DNA from: an uncultured Candidatus Melainabacteria bacterium
Lineage (GTDB): Bacteria; Cyanobacteriota; Vampirovibrionia; Gastranaerophilales; Gastranaerophilaceae
Assembly: GCA_946186335.1 (NCBI GenBank)
Contig: CAMHMW010000004.1
Location: 1 to 30,162 of the forward strand
DNA length: 30,162 nucleotides
Reading direction: 5' to 3'
In this document: positions 23,233 through 30,162 of the stretch, in pieces
Position numbering within the stretch: position 1 is the first letter of the stretch
Layout: every line of letters starts with the position of its first letter
Position numbers and translations under genes: made by a program
Notes under the pieces: generated by a model
Told to the model about the DNA's origin: nothing
Database searches by the model: none
Seen by the model: only the letters and a program-made list of their open reading frames with translations

Positions 23233-23649
23233 TTAAAACGGAACTTCTTCCTCATCAATAAGTTTATCAACGTTATCGGAAGAATCAGATGTTTCCATTT
23301 CTCCGAACGATAAAATATCACCATCTTGCGATGAGGCTGCCGAGCCTGATGCTGATGCTCCCATCAATTCAATAGTTGAGGCTTCGATTTCAAAGACTCT
23401 TTTTTCGGTTCCGTCATCCATTTTGCTGATACCGTTTTGCAATCTTCCTTCAACCAAAACTTTCTGATTTTTGGTAAGACCTGAAACGATTTCTTCCAAT
23501 GACTGTCTTTTGGATATTACACGAACCAAAAGTTCTTCTGTTGTTCCAATGTTTAAAACAAAAGACGAAACGGCTACATTATTGTGTGTGTAACCCGTTT
23601 TCGGAGCTTTATATACTATACCCGTAACTACTGCTTTTGCTAATGACAT
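23233..23649 (-). CDS. ssb: Single-stranded DNA-binding protein
   Basis: A 138-aa SSB. The OB-fold (about 1-95) has VAVSSFVLNIG, VLVEGRL and RVFEIEASTIELM strands. A Ser/Gly/Ala-rich linker follows, then an acidic tip DEEEVPF, the partner-binding tail usually written DDDIPF. The OB-fold is somewhat divergent in its first third (KTGYTHNNVAVSSF) but complete. It sits 12 bp after rpsF, as in most bacteria, so it is translated from the ribosomal protein mRNA. The stop codon is inside a CCGTT-TT-AACGG mini-hairpin that begins the structured spacer. Confidence 0.93.
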   Translation of the reverse strand: MSLAKAVVTGIVYKAPKTGYTHNNVAVSSFVLNIGTTEELLVRVISKRQSLEEIVSGLTKNQKVLVEGRLQNGISKMDDGTEKRVFEIEASTIELMGASASGSAASSQDGDILSFGEMETSDSSDNVDKLIDEEEVPF

Positions 23650-23661
23650 TTTATTTTCCTC

Positions 23662-23961
23662 TTAAACTGATGCTTTTTCCGAAACTTCCATAAACATTGT
23701 TCTTAAGATGTTATCGTTCAATCTTAATTGTCTTTTAAATTCAGCAACTTTATCGGCAGGTAATGCCAAAACTGTTGTTGCAAAAAATCCGTCTCTGAAA
23801 TTCTGAATTTCATAAGCCAATTTTTTTCTTCCGCTTTTGTCAATTGAAACAACATTTCCGCCAAATTCAGTGATTATTGAGTTGATTTTGTCAATAATTT
23901 TATCAACTTCTTCAGCGTCCAAATTCGGTTTGAATATCGCCATTAATTCATAATTTTTCAT
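23662..23961 (-). CDS. rpsF: 30S ribosomal protein S6
   Basis: A 99-aa S6 with the opening YELMAIFKPNLDAEEVD, the GRKKLAYEIQNFRDGFF core strand and the RLNDNILRTMFM helix. It pairs with S18 in the 30S platform. AAAAGGAG precedes the ATG. The 68-bp leader to dapF shows no recognisable S6:S18 autoregulatory hairpin with the expected CCG bulge, and no clear promoter, so it may be read through from dapF. Confidence 0.96.
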   Translation of the reverse strand: MKNYELMAIFKPNLDAEEVDKIIDKINSIITEFGGNVVSIDKSGRKKLAYEIQNFRDGFFATTVLALPADKVAEFKRQLRLNDNILRTMFMEVSEKASV

Positions 23962-24029
23962 TTATTTTCTCCTTTTGCTATTTTCCTAGCGTAATCTATA
24001 TCTAAATCTTACCATGAAAAAATTTTTTA

Positions 24030-24866
24030 TTACAACATGTATTCAGCCGTAAACGAATAATTTGCGGGACCCGTCATAAAAATATGTCTTTGCGAGATAC
24101 CCTCAGAACCGCTCCAATCAATAAATACAGAGCCTCCGGGAAGATTCACCTTAACCTTACGGTCTGTTAAGTTATTTAAAACAGCGGCAGTAACGGTTGC
24201 GCATGCTCCCGTTCCGCAGGCTAATGTTATTCCGCATCCGCGTTCAAAAACAGTAAGTTCAATTTCGTTTTTAGAAATTATTTTTGCAAATTCCGTATTT
24301 GTTTTTTCCGGAAAATACGGATGAATTTCTATATCGGGTCCGTATTTTTTTGCCATCTGCATTGTATCATTTTCGGTAAAAATTACACAGTGAGGATTTC
24401 CCATAGAAACAGGGTTTATCTCAAAAGTTTTATCCTGAACATTTATTTGTCTCTCACCTTTAAACGGAATTTTATTATCTTCAAGAATGGGAACACCCAT
24501 ATCAACTTTTACGGTGCCATCCTCCTGAATTTCGGGAATAATTACCCCCGCAAGAGTCATTACGCTGAACTTTTTGGATTTTACAAGCCCTTTATCATAA
24601 ACATATTTTGCAAAACAACGAATACCGTTTCCGCACATCTGAGCCGATGAACCGTCAGAATTATAAAAATACCACGCAATATCGGTTTTTCCGTTCGGTT
24701 TTGTATCGGGAATAATCAAACCATCAGCCCCAACTCCAAAATTTCTGTCACATAAAACCTTTGCTGCATGAGATATTTCCATACCCATTTTTTCAAATTC
24801 TTCATAATCAAGAATTACAAAATCGTTTCCGCAACCCTGCATTTTTGTTATTTTAATTGTTGTCAT
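24030..24866 (-). CDS. dapF: Diaminopimelate epimerase
   Basis: A 278-aa PLP-independent racemase that converts LL- to meso-diaminopimelate for lysine and peptidoglycan. The two catalytic cysteines are Cys78 in MCGNGIRC and Cys217 in LACGTGACA, one in each pseudo-symmetric half. MQGCGNDFV (9-17), GVGADGLI and the SMGNPHCV strand are present. Length is normal. TGAGGT lies before the ATG, 11 bp after the gatD stop, so the two peptidoglycan genes form a pair. Confidence 0.97.
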   Translation of the reverse strand: MTTIKITKMQGCGNDFVILDYEEFEKMGMEISHAAKVLCDRNFGVGADGLIIPDTKPNGKTDIAWYFYNSDGSSAQMCGNGIRCFAKYVYDKGLVKSKKFSVMTLAGVIIPEIQEDGTVKVDMGVPILEDNKIPFKGERQINVQDKTFEINPVSMGNPHCVIFTENDTMQMAKKYGPDIEIHPYFPEKTNTEFAKIISKNEIELTVFERGCGITLACGTGACATVTAAVLNNLTDRKVKVNLPGGSVFIDWSGSEGISQRHIFMTGPANYSFTAEYML

Positions 24867-24877
24867 AAATTACCTCA

Positions 24878-25612
24878 TTAATATTTTTTACCGATGACAG
24901 AATTATGCGCCGCAAGTTCAAAAGTGTCATCCAGCTTCGTTAATTCAATCTTTTCGCCGTATCGTTTTTCAAGCGCAAGAGAAATCAGATAATCTGCAAA
25001 ATGCGGATTTTTTGGCAAAAGCGAACCATGAAGATATGTTCCGAAAACATTTTTATAACGCCCGCCTTCAAATCCGTCTTTACCGTTATTACCGTTACCT
25101 ACAACCGTTTTACCAAGCGGTTTTGTATCACCCTGCAAATACGTCAGTCCGCTATGATTTTCAAATCCGACAAGAGTTTTAGGTTCAAGAAAATCGGTTT
25201 CAACAGTAACATTTCCGATAAAACGATTTTTACCGGCAACCGTATAAGCATCCATCAGCGAAATTCCCAAAAGTTTATCCTTGTCGTGCGGCTGATAATA
25301 GTGACCAAAAAGTTGATACCCGCCGCAAATTCCAAGAAATACCGCACCGTCATCCCTTTGGGATATAAGTTCCGACTTGTGAGAATACAATTCTTGTGCA
25401 ACTTCTTCTTGCTGCTTGTCTTGTCCTCCGCCGATAAAATACAAATCGTGGTTATCAATCTTATCCCCGATATTTATTTCTTCAAATTCAACTTCAATTC
25501 CACGCCACTCGCATCTTTTTTTGAGAGTGATTACATTACCCAAATCGCCGTATAAATTCAGAAGTTTCGGATAAAGATGCGCTATTGATATTTTCAAATT
25601 TCTCTCGTTCAT
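24878..25612 (-). CDS. gatD: Lipid II isoglutaminyl synthase subunit GatD (CobB/CobQ-like amidotransferase)
   Basis: A 244-aa class I glutaminase of the CobB/CobQ type. Nucleophile Cys96 lies in FLGICGGYQLFG, and His195 is in GTYLHG. Arg130 in AGKNRFIGN is at the place of the substrate-channel Arg128 of S. aureus GatD (Cys94, Arg128, His189 there). GatD supplies ammonia to MurT, which amidates D-Glu in lipid II. Its closeness to dapF supports a peptidoglycan role. MurT is normally adjacent but is not next to it here: the upstream neighbour is divergent dnaK. The ATG follows a TGATATACT box by 6 nt with no ribosome site. Confidence 0.88.
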   Translation of the reverse strand: MNERNLKISIAHLYPKLLNLYGDLGNVITLKKRCEWRGIEVEFEEINIGDKIDNHDLYFIGGGQDKQQEEVAQELYSHKSELISQRDDGAVFLGICGGYQLFGHYYQPHDKDKLLGISLMDAYTVAGKNRFIGNVTVETDFLEPKTLVGFENHSGLTYLQGDTKPLGKTVVGNGNNGKDGFEGGRYKNVFGTYLHGSLLPKNPHFADYLISLALEKRYGEKIELTKLDDTFELAAHNSVIGKKY

Positions 25613-25618
25613 AAAATT

Positions 25619-25627
25619 AGTATATCA
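25619..25627 (-). promoter_or_regulatory. extended -10 abutting gatD
   Basis: On the minus strand TGA-TATACT (25627 to 25619) is followed by AATTTT and then the gatD ATG at 25612. The predicted start is at the ATG, with no Shine-Dalgarno. The promoter region is shared with divergent dnaK. Confidence 0.5.
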
Positions 25628-25685
25628 TAAGGGTTTTCTGAATTGTTAATTTTTTGTTTATTTTTTAAGAATTGGTAAAAAATGG

Positions 25686-25694
25686 TGTTATAAC
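25686..25694 (+). promoter_or_regulatory. extended -10 for dnaK
   Basis: TGT-TATAAC (25686-25694) is the best -10 in the 130-bp spacer. It would start transcription near 25701 and give a leader of about 42 nt with TAAGGAG before the ATG. No CIRCE (TTAGCACTC-N9-GAGTGCTAA) operator is present, so HrcA control is not seen. Confidence 0.4.
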
Positions 25695-25742
25695 AATAAT
25701 AAGCAATAGACATGCAAAATTATTAATAAGGAGAATAAAATT

Positions 25743-27581
25743 ATGGCAAAAACAATTGGTATTGACTTGGGTACAACAAACTCTGTTGTAGCAGTTATGG
25801 AAGGCGGTAAACCAACAGTTATCGCTAATGCGGAAGGTTCTCGTACAACACCTTCTATCGTTGGTTTCTCAAAAACAGGTGAAAGACTTGTCGGACAATT
25901 AGCAAAACGTCAGGCAATCGTTAACCCTGATAAAACTATCGCATCTATTAAACGTCACATGGGCGAAAATTACAAAGTAAACATTGACGGAAAGGATTAC
26001 ACCCCACAAGAAATTTCATCAATGATTTTAAGAAAATTAGCAGATGATGCTTCCAACTATTTGGGAGAAAAAGTTACATCAGCAGTTATCACTGTTCCGG
26101 CATATTTTAACGATGCACAACGTCAGGCAACAAAAGATGCAGGTAAAATTGCAGGTCTTGATGTATTACGTATCGTAAACGAACCGACGGCAGCCGCTTT
26201 GGCTTACGGTCTTGAAAAAGATAAGAGCGAAAAAGTTTTGGTATTTGACTTAGGCGGCGGTACTTTTGATGTATCAGTTCTTGAAATCGGTGACGGTGTT
26301 CACGAAGTATTGTCAACCTCAGGTGATACACACTTGGGCGGTGATGATTTTGACCAGAAAGTTATGGACTGGATTTGCGAAGAATTTAAAAAACAGGAAG
26401 GTATTGATTTAACTTCTGATAAACAGGCTATGCAGCGTGTTAAAGAGGCTGCTGAAAAAGCAAAATGCGAGTTGTCATCAGTATTTGAAACAAATATCAA
26501 CTTACCGTTCATCACTGCTGATGCTAACGGTCCGAAACACTTAGACCTCAACTTAACAAGAGCAAAATTTGAAGAACTTTCTTTTGATTTGTTGGAAAGA
26601 TGCAAAAAACCGGTTGAACAGGCAATTTCAGATGCGGGCATTTCAAAATCAGACATCAATGAAGTTGTATTGGTCGGCGGTTCATCACGTATTCCGGCAG
26701 TTCAAAAACTTGTTAAAGAATACACAGGAAAAGAACCTAACCAATCCGTTAACCCTGATGAAGTTGTTGCAGTAGGTGCGGCTATTCAGGCAGGTGTTTT
26801 GGCAGGTGAAGTTAAAGACATCGTATTGTTAGACGTTACTCCGTTGACTTTGGGTATTGAAACATTAGGCGGCGTTATGACACCTCTTGTTCCCCGTAAC
26901 ACAACAATACCTGTTTCTAAATCACAGGTATTCTCAACTGCGGAAAATAACCAGACGGCAGTTGATATTCAGGTTCTTCAAGGTGAAAGACCAATGGCAA
27001 GAGATAACAAATCATTAGGTATGTTCAAATTAGATGGTATTGCACCTGCTATGCGTGGTATTCCGCAAATTGAAGTTACTTTTGATATTGACGCAAACGG
27101 TATCGTAAACGTTTCTGCAAAGGATAAAGCAACCAACAAAGAACAAAAAATTACCATCACAAATTCTTCTAACCTCTCGGAAGAAGATATTGACAAAATG
27201 GTTAAAGAAGCGGAAGCAAACGCTGCTGAAGATAAAAAGAAAAAAGAAGAAGCCGAAATTAAAAACAATGCTTCAAGTATGATTTTATCAGCAGAAAGAG
27301 TTCTGAAAGACTTTGACGGTAAAATTGATGCTGCCGACAAATCCAAACTGGAAGAACAAAAAGCCGCATTACAAAAGGCTATTGATGAAAACAAATCAAC
27401 GGATGAACTTAAAAAATTATCTGAAGATTTACAGCAGACAATGTTTGCTATTTCTCAAAAAGCCTATGAAGCAGTTCAAAAAGAAGGTGACACTGCCCAA
27501 AGTGCTAATTCCGAAAATGCATCATCATCAAACAATAACAATGACGACGATGTAATTGATGCTGAATATGTGAAAGAATAA
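25743..27581 (+). CDS. dnaK: Chaperone DnaK (Hsp70)
   Basis: A 612-aa Hsp70. The nucleotide domain starts GIDLGTTNS (6-14), with VPAYFNDAQRQATKDAG, VFDLGGGTFDVS and VGGSSRIPAVQ. A DVTPLTLGIETLGG interdomain linker region leads to the substrate-binding beta domain and a helical lid. The C-terminal tail is Ser/Asn/Asp-rich and ends DVIDAEYVKE, as in many bacterial DnaKs. Codon use differs visibly from neighbours (more optimal codons such as GGT, CGT, GTT), consistent with high expression. It is alone: no grpE, dnaJ or hrcA adjoins it, and a strong terminator follows 37 bp after the stop. Confidence 0.98.
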   Translation: MAKTIGIDLGTTNSVVAVMEGGKPTVIANAEGSRTTPSIVGFSKTGERLVGQLAKRQAIVNPDKTIASIKRHMGENYKVNIDGKDYTPQEISSMILRKLADDASNYLGEKVTSAVITVPAYFNDAQRQATKDAGKIAGLDVLRIVNEPTAAALAYGLEKDKSEKVLVFDLGGGTFDVSVLEIGDGVHEVLSTSGDTHLGGDDFDQKVMDWICEEFKKQEGIDLTSDKQAMQRVKEAAEKAKCELSSVFETNINLPFITADANGPKHLDLNLTRAKFEELSFDLLERCKKPVEQAISDAGISKSDINEVVLVGGSSRIPAVQKLVKEYTGKEPNQSVNPDEVVAVGAAIQAGVLAGEVKDIVLLDVTPLTLGIETLGGVMTPLVPRNTTIPVSKSQVFSTAENNQTAVDIQVLQGERPMARDNKSLGMFKLDGIAPAMRGIPQIEVTFDIDANGIVNVSAKDKATNKEQKITITNSSNLSEEDIDKMVKEAEANAAEDKKKKEEAEIKNNASSMILSAERVLKDFDGKIDAADKSKLEEQKAALQKAIDENKSTDELKKLSEDLQQTMFAISQKAYEAVQKEGDTAQSANSENASSSNNNNDDDVIDAEYVKE

Positions 27582-27617
27582 GGATAAATTTAATATTTGT
27601 CCAAAATAAATTAAAGA

Positions 27618-27658
27618 ACGGCGGGAATTTGTTAAACAAATTCCCGCCGTCTCTTTTT
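27618..27658 (+). terminator. dnaK intrinsic terminator
   Basis: A 14-bp perfect stem (27618-27631 with 27637-27650) containing GGCGGGAA, a 5-nt loop and a trailing CTCTTTTT. It lies between convergent genes. The A-rich left flank (AAATAAATTAAAG) could also serve the leftward gene. Confidence 0.93.
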
Positions 27659-27671
27659 CCCCTATACTTTT

Positions 27672-27974
27672 TTAATAAGTTAATCTTTCAATAAAATCTG
27701 CCACATCGGATTCGGAGTCCTCGCCGATAATATAATCAATATAATGCTCTCTGTTAATTCTGTTAATTTCTGTTTGTTTGTGCGTCATTCTTGCAGGGAA
27801 TCCAAAATCTTCACGAAAAGATCTGCCCATCAAGGTTCTTAAATTTGTATCCGCAGTAATTTCTTTCATTTTGTGACCCGCACTGTCAAAAATTTCCCCG
27901 CCTATTCTGCGAGCATTAATCTGACCGAATGCAACTCCGGTATTATAATTTGTTGTGTGAAAATTCACTTTCAT
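27672..27974 (-). CDS. Lineage-type hypothetical protein
   Basis: A 100-aa soluble protein with no recognisable domain. It opens MKVNFHTTNYNTGVAFGQ, a short Asn/Phe/Thr-rich leader followed by charged helices (DSAGHKMKEITADTNLRTLM; DVADFIERL). I associate this style of N-terminus with small hypothetical proteins of Gastranaerophilales, from memory only. A good CGGAGGT ribosome site precedes the ATG. A TATAAT lies about 35 nt further up, next to the stop of the upstream gene, so it may have its own promoter. Function unknown. Confidence 0.75.
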   Translation of the reverse strand: MKVNFHTTNYNTGVAFGQINARRIGGEIFDSAGHKMKEITADTNLRTLMGRSFREDFGFPARMTHKQTEINRINREHYIDYIIGEDSESDVADFIERLTY

Positions 27975-28021
27975 AAAGAGACCTCCGTTGATTTTATTAA
28001 ATCAGAAAAATTATATTTTTG

Positions 28022-28546
28022 CTACTGTAATCTTTGTGCATCATATTTTTTCATCATATCTTTTTCCTGCTTATGTAAAACCGGTACCATTAAACTCATA
28101 CTAACCATAAATGATGCTGCAAGAGCAACAAGTCCGCCAATTCCTACAAGCGGATATTTTATCCATTTATTTTTCATTGTTAACCATTTTGAAAGCCCCC
28201 ATGTACCAAGAGCCGTTAATCCTGCTGATGAAGTTAACATTATGCCGAGATTTGTTTTTGCATATTTTTTCTGTTGCGAAATAAATTCATCCGCTTTTTC
28301 TGTCGGAACAGAATACTTTTGAGCTTTTGGCTGATTTTGATGAAAATATATTTCAACAAATTTTCCGTCTTTTACCGTATTGCCGACAGTAAAATTTGCT
28401 GAACCTTTGGCTTTAAGTCTTTGAACATAATCATCGGCTTTTTCTGTCGGAACCAACACCCTCATAGGCTGAGAAACAGAACCTGAGATAATTTCAGTCC
28501 TGCCGTCGGGTAATGTTTCACCTTTATAAATATTCACCAAGTTCAT
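28022..28546 (-). CDS. Hypothetical membrane protein with an internal VPTEKAD repeat
   Basis: A 174-aa protein. The soluble N-terminal half contains two copies of VPTEKAD(D/E)(Y/F)(V/I), at about residues 32-41 and 81-90, about 49 apart; each is preceded by a beta-like strand and followed by a basic helix. The C-terminal half has two membrane segments (about 102-122 and 130-155), with a basic KNKWIKY loop between. AAGGAAAA lies upstream of the ATG, and TGG-TAATAT further up is a possible extended -10. I do not recognise the family. It may be co-transcribed with the 100-aa gene 47 bp downstream. Confidence 0.72.
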   Translation of the reverse strand: MNLVNIYKGETLPDGRTEIISGSVSQPMRVLVPTEKADDYVQRLKAKGSANFTVGNTVKDGKFVEIYFHQNQPKAQKYSVPTEKADEFISQQKKYAKTNLGIMLTSSAGLTALGTWGLSKWLTMKNKWIKYPLVGIGGLVALAASFMVSMSLMVPVLHKQEKDMMKKYDAQRLQ

Positions 28547-28663
28547 TATTCGGTTTTCCTTTACGACTTAATTAAATCTCATAAAATTTAAAATTGCTTA
28601 TATATTACCAAAATTTTACAATAATGTATTGCGGTGAAAATTATTTGGTGCAAAAATTATATT

Positions 28664-29824
28664 ATGATATACAGGAATGACGAACGCAAACCCCAGATTT
28701 GGTTTTGTACGGGACACTTTGTAAATGATATTTATACGGGTTTTTTAAACCCTATTATGCCGTTTATTGCGGAACAGGTAAAGATTTCCATGCCTATTGC
28801 AACAATAATTTTGAGCTGCTCACATATTTTTTCATCACTTTTGCAGCCGTTTTTCGGATTTTTTGCAGACAGTATGAAAAAACGCGCGCTAATATTTTGG
28901 GGGCTGATTTGTACTACGGTTTTTATATCCTGCGCACCGGCAGTTAATAATATTGCGTTAATGATTTTGTGCATAATTTTCGGAAGTCTAGGATCAAGTC
29001 TGTTTCATCCGCAGTCATTAGGGCTTATTTCAAAATTTTCAACCTCAGATACCGTACGCAATATGGGTATTTTTATCGCCTGCGGAACTTTGGGATTTTC
29101 GGTAGGACCATTACTATCTTCAACCATAGCGCAATATTTTGGACTTAACAGGATGCCGTTTTTATCTTTGCTCGGTATTTTTTGTGCTTTGTTGATGTTC
29201 AAAATGGTTCCCAAAATGAGTTTTGAAAAAAATGAAAAACCGAAAATAAATTTCTCTCAGGCGATTAAAGATATTCTTGGCAACCGTCAACTGAATATTT
29301 TAAACATTATTGCAATGTTAAAATCACTAATTCAGACATCCTGTTCAATACTTTTACCGTTTTTATGGAAGTCTATGAACTATTCAAAATTTCAAATCGG
29401 ACTTGCCCTTTTCTGTTTTATATTTTTAGGAGGAATCAGTTCCCTGTTAAGTCCGAAATTTGAGAAAAAAATCGGAACGGCAAATGTGTTTTATATTTCA
29501 ATGATTTTAACTTTCCCGATGATGATAGCCTTTATGCTTACATACAAAACTCATCCTGCATTATCTTTTATAATTTATGCACTTATGGGTTTTGTCACAA
29601 TGTTTGCCACCCCAATTACAATGAGTATGGCGCAAAAAGTCTTGCCGCAATATAAAAGTATTATCGGCGGATTTATAAACGGTTTTTCATGGGGAATCGT
29701 TGCAATTGCAATGTCAATTATAGGTTACATCGCACAGGCAACAAGCATAGTTCCGGTGCTGGTAACTCTTTCTGCAATTCCGGCAGTATGTTCGGTTCTT
29801 GTAAAACATTTAAAAACAAACTAA
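28664..29824 (+). CDS. MFS transporter, fosmidomycin-resistance (Fsr) type
   Basis: A 386-aa transporter of about 12 membrane helices. The Fsr-like pattern is visible: GHFVNDIYTGFLNPIMPFI in helix 1, SSLLQPFFGFFADSMKKR at the helix 2-3 loop, GSLGSSLFHPQSLGLISK in helix 4, and a central cytoplasmic loop (MSFEKNEKPKINFSQ). Fsr exports fosmidomycin in E. coli; other members export small acids or sugars, so the true substrate is open. I start at ATG 28664. A GTG at 28634 in frame adds residues without similarity. The ATG has no ribosome site; AAAAAT after TGC lies 6 nt before it, a weaker version of the leaderless pattern. It ends overlapping the leftward gene at its stop. Confidence 0.88.
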   Translation: MIYRNDERKPQIWFCTGHFVNDIYTGFLNPIMPFIAEQVKISMPIATIILSCSHIFSSLLQPFFGFFADSMKKRALIFWGLICTTVFISCAPAVNNIALMILCIIFGSLGSSLFHPQSLGLISKFSTSDTVRNMGIFIACGTLGFSVGPLLSSTIAQYFGLNRMPFLSLLGIFCALLMFKMVPKMSFEKNEKPKINFSQAIKDILGNRQLNILNIIAMLKSLIQTSCSILLPFLWKSMNYSKFQIGLALFCFIFLGGISSLLSPKFEKKIGTANVFYISMILTFPMMIAFMLTYKTHPALSFIIYALMGFVTMFATPITMSMAQKVLPQYKSIIGGFINGFSWGIVAIAMSIIGYIAQATSIVPVLVTLSAIPAVCSVLVKHLKTN

Positions 29825-30051
29825 GCAATATAAGAAACTTTTTTTGAACTTTGTTCCGATTTGTTGTCTGAGAACAGTGACATAATACTTTGTGTTATAC
29901 GGGAAAAAATATTTTTATCCTGCTGAACATTAACTTCGTTCACATGCCCAAATCCCGCCTGCATATTAGATTTTGCTATTTGATTTTTTGTGGAATAATC
30001 CCTTAACGATGCGTTTTGCTGATTAAAATATCCGATGGATGAAACTAGCAT
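29821..30051 (-). CDS. Small lineage-type hypothetical protein
   Basis: A 76-aa, mostly hydrophilic protein. It starts MLVSSIGYFNQQNASLRDY and is rich in Asn, Gln and Ser, with a central hydrophobic helix (IFSRITQSIMSLF) that could be amphipathic. No domain recognised. Its stop (TAG) overlaps the MFS stop by 3 bp, tail to tail. The leader holds TAAGTTGGGGTAGA (30070-30057), which matches half of the hairpin at 3235-3260, just before the start; its GGGG may act as ribosome site. Confidence 0.65.
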   Translation of the reverse strand: MLVSSIGYFNQQNASLRDYSTKNQIAKSNMQAGFGHVNEVNVQQDKNIFSRITQSIMSLFSDNKSEQSSKKVSYIA

Positions 30052-30056
30052 TCGTA

Positions 30057-30070
30057 TCTACCCCAACTTA
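30057..30070 (-). repeat. Half-copy of the TAAGTTGGGG hairpin
   Basis: The minus strand reads TAAGTTGGGGTAGA, identical to 3235-3248. The other stem half is missing. The rest of the window to 30162 is AT-rich and shows nothing else apart from a possible TATAGT -10 for the leftward gene. Confidence 0.5.
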
Positions 30071-30162
30071 ATTCCTACAAGAAAATTTTACTATAAATAA
30101 TATTCAAAAGCAAGATAAAATTCTTCATATTTTTTATCAATTTAGCAATTTTTTTATTCAGA

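Noticed and set aside
23062..23313. 83-aa rightward frame across the ssb-rpsR spacer
   Set aside because: It runs into ssb on the opposite strand, has no ribosome site, and the product is low-quality. The spacer is better read as structured RNA/repeat.
23962..24029. S6:S18-binding autoregulatory leader before rpsF
   Set aside because: The leader is AT-rich and I could not find the expected stem with a bulged CCG.
24321..24650. 109-aa rightward frame opposite dapF
   Set aside because: dapF is complete with both catalytic cysteines on the other strand.
25001..25555. 184-aa rightward frame opposite gatD
   Set aside because: gatD has catalytic Cys/His motifs and full-length family match; the opposite frame is a shadow.
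25613..25742. CIRCE operator for HrcA control of dnaK
   Set aside because: No TTAGCACTC-N9-GAGTGCTAA-like inverted repeat is present. ATTGTTA and TAACAAT pair only over 7 bp about 42 bp apart, which is expected by chance in such AT-rich DNA.
26978..27394. 138-aa leftward frame opposite dnaK
   Set aside because: It is an antisense shadow of a strongly biased gene; the Ser/Ala/Phe-rich product is typical of that.

Overview
The window (30,162 bp, AT-rich, dense with genes) looks like chromosome from a fermentative, diderm, gut-type member of the non-photosynthetic Cyanobacteria, most likely Candidatus Gastranaerophilales (Melainabacteria/Vampirovibrionia). Three things support this: a homologue of the cyanobacterial DprA-like 'DNA recombination-mediator protein A' (8877-9476), LptC/LptA-type outer-membrane lipid transport genes, and short lineage-type hypothetical proteins at the right end. 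The assignment rests on recalled family resemblance and no database was searched. No tRNA, rRNA, CRISPR array, prophage or transposase was seen.

Layout. 1-82: start of a leftward gene cut by the window edge. 205-3203 (+): a homocitrate/(Re)-citrate synthase-type enzyme, a zinc-ribbon membrane protein and mnmA. 3204-3461: repeat-filled spacer. 3462-5385 (-): M16 peptidase then family 4 uracil-DNA glycosylase. 5451-8380 (+): nanE, a small ORF, a ROK sugar kinase, a 73-aa protein and a UbiA-type prenyltransferase. 8589-8777 (+): a ribbon-helix-helix regulator ending at a strong two-way terminator shared with the leftward DprA-like gene. 9564-12053 (+): pcrA helicase. 12298-13671 (+): a COG2509-type FAD protein. 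13728-20713 (+): a compact run lptC, lptA-like, TPR protein, dprA, topA and aroE, the last with an unusual N-terminal extension. 20708-21640 (-): bioB, tail to tail with aroE. 21717-22529 (+): a nitrilase-family amidohydrolase. 22789-25612 (-): gatD, dapF, rpsF, ssb, rpsR. 25743-27581 (+): dnaK with its own terminator. 27672-28546 (-): two lineage-type hypothetical proteins. 28664-29824 (+): a fosmidomycin-resistance-type MFS transporter. 29821-30051 (-): a small hypothetical protein.

Most genes are housekeeping: envelope and peptidoglycan (lptC, lptA, dapF, gatD), DNA maintenance (pcrA, dprA, topA, ssb, uracil glycosylase), amino-sugar use (nanE plus kinase), cofactors (bioB), translation (mnmA, rpsF, rpsR) and protein folding (dnaK). 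The unusual content is mostly in the spacers. (1) A 160-170 nt GC-rich element between ssb and rpsR folds on the coding strand into several hairpins and a near-perfect three-way junction, and is bracketed by 22-nt direct repeats whose single difference keeps base pairing. (2) A 121-bp palindromic repeat occurs twice in opposite orientation (120/121 identical) around 19.2 kb. (3) A small GTTGGGC...GCCCAAC hairpin family recurs in the spacers. (4) Several genes have a -10 box (mostly extended, TGN-TANNNT) placed 6-7 nt before the ATG with no Shine-Dalgarno, which suggests leaderless mRNAs.
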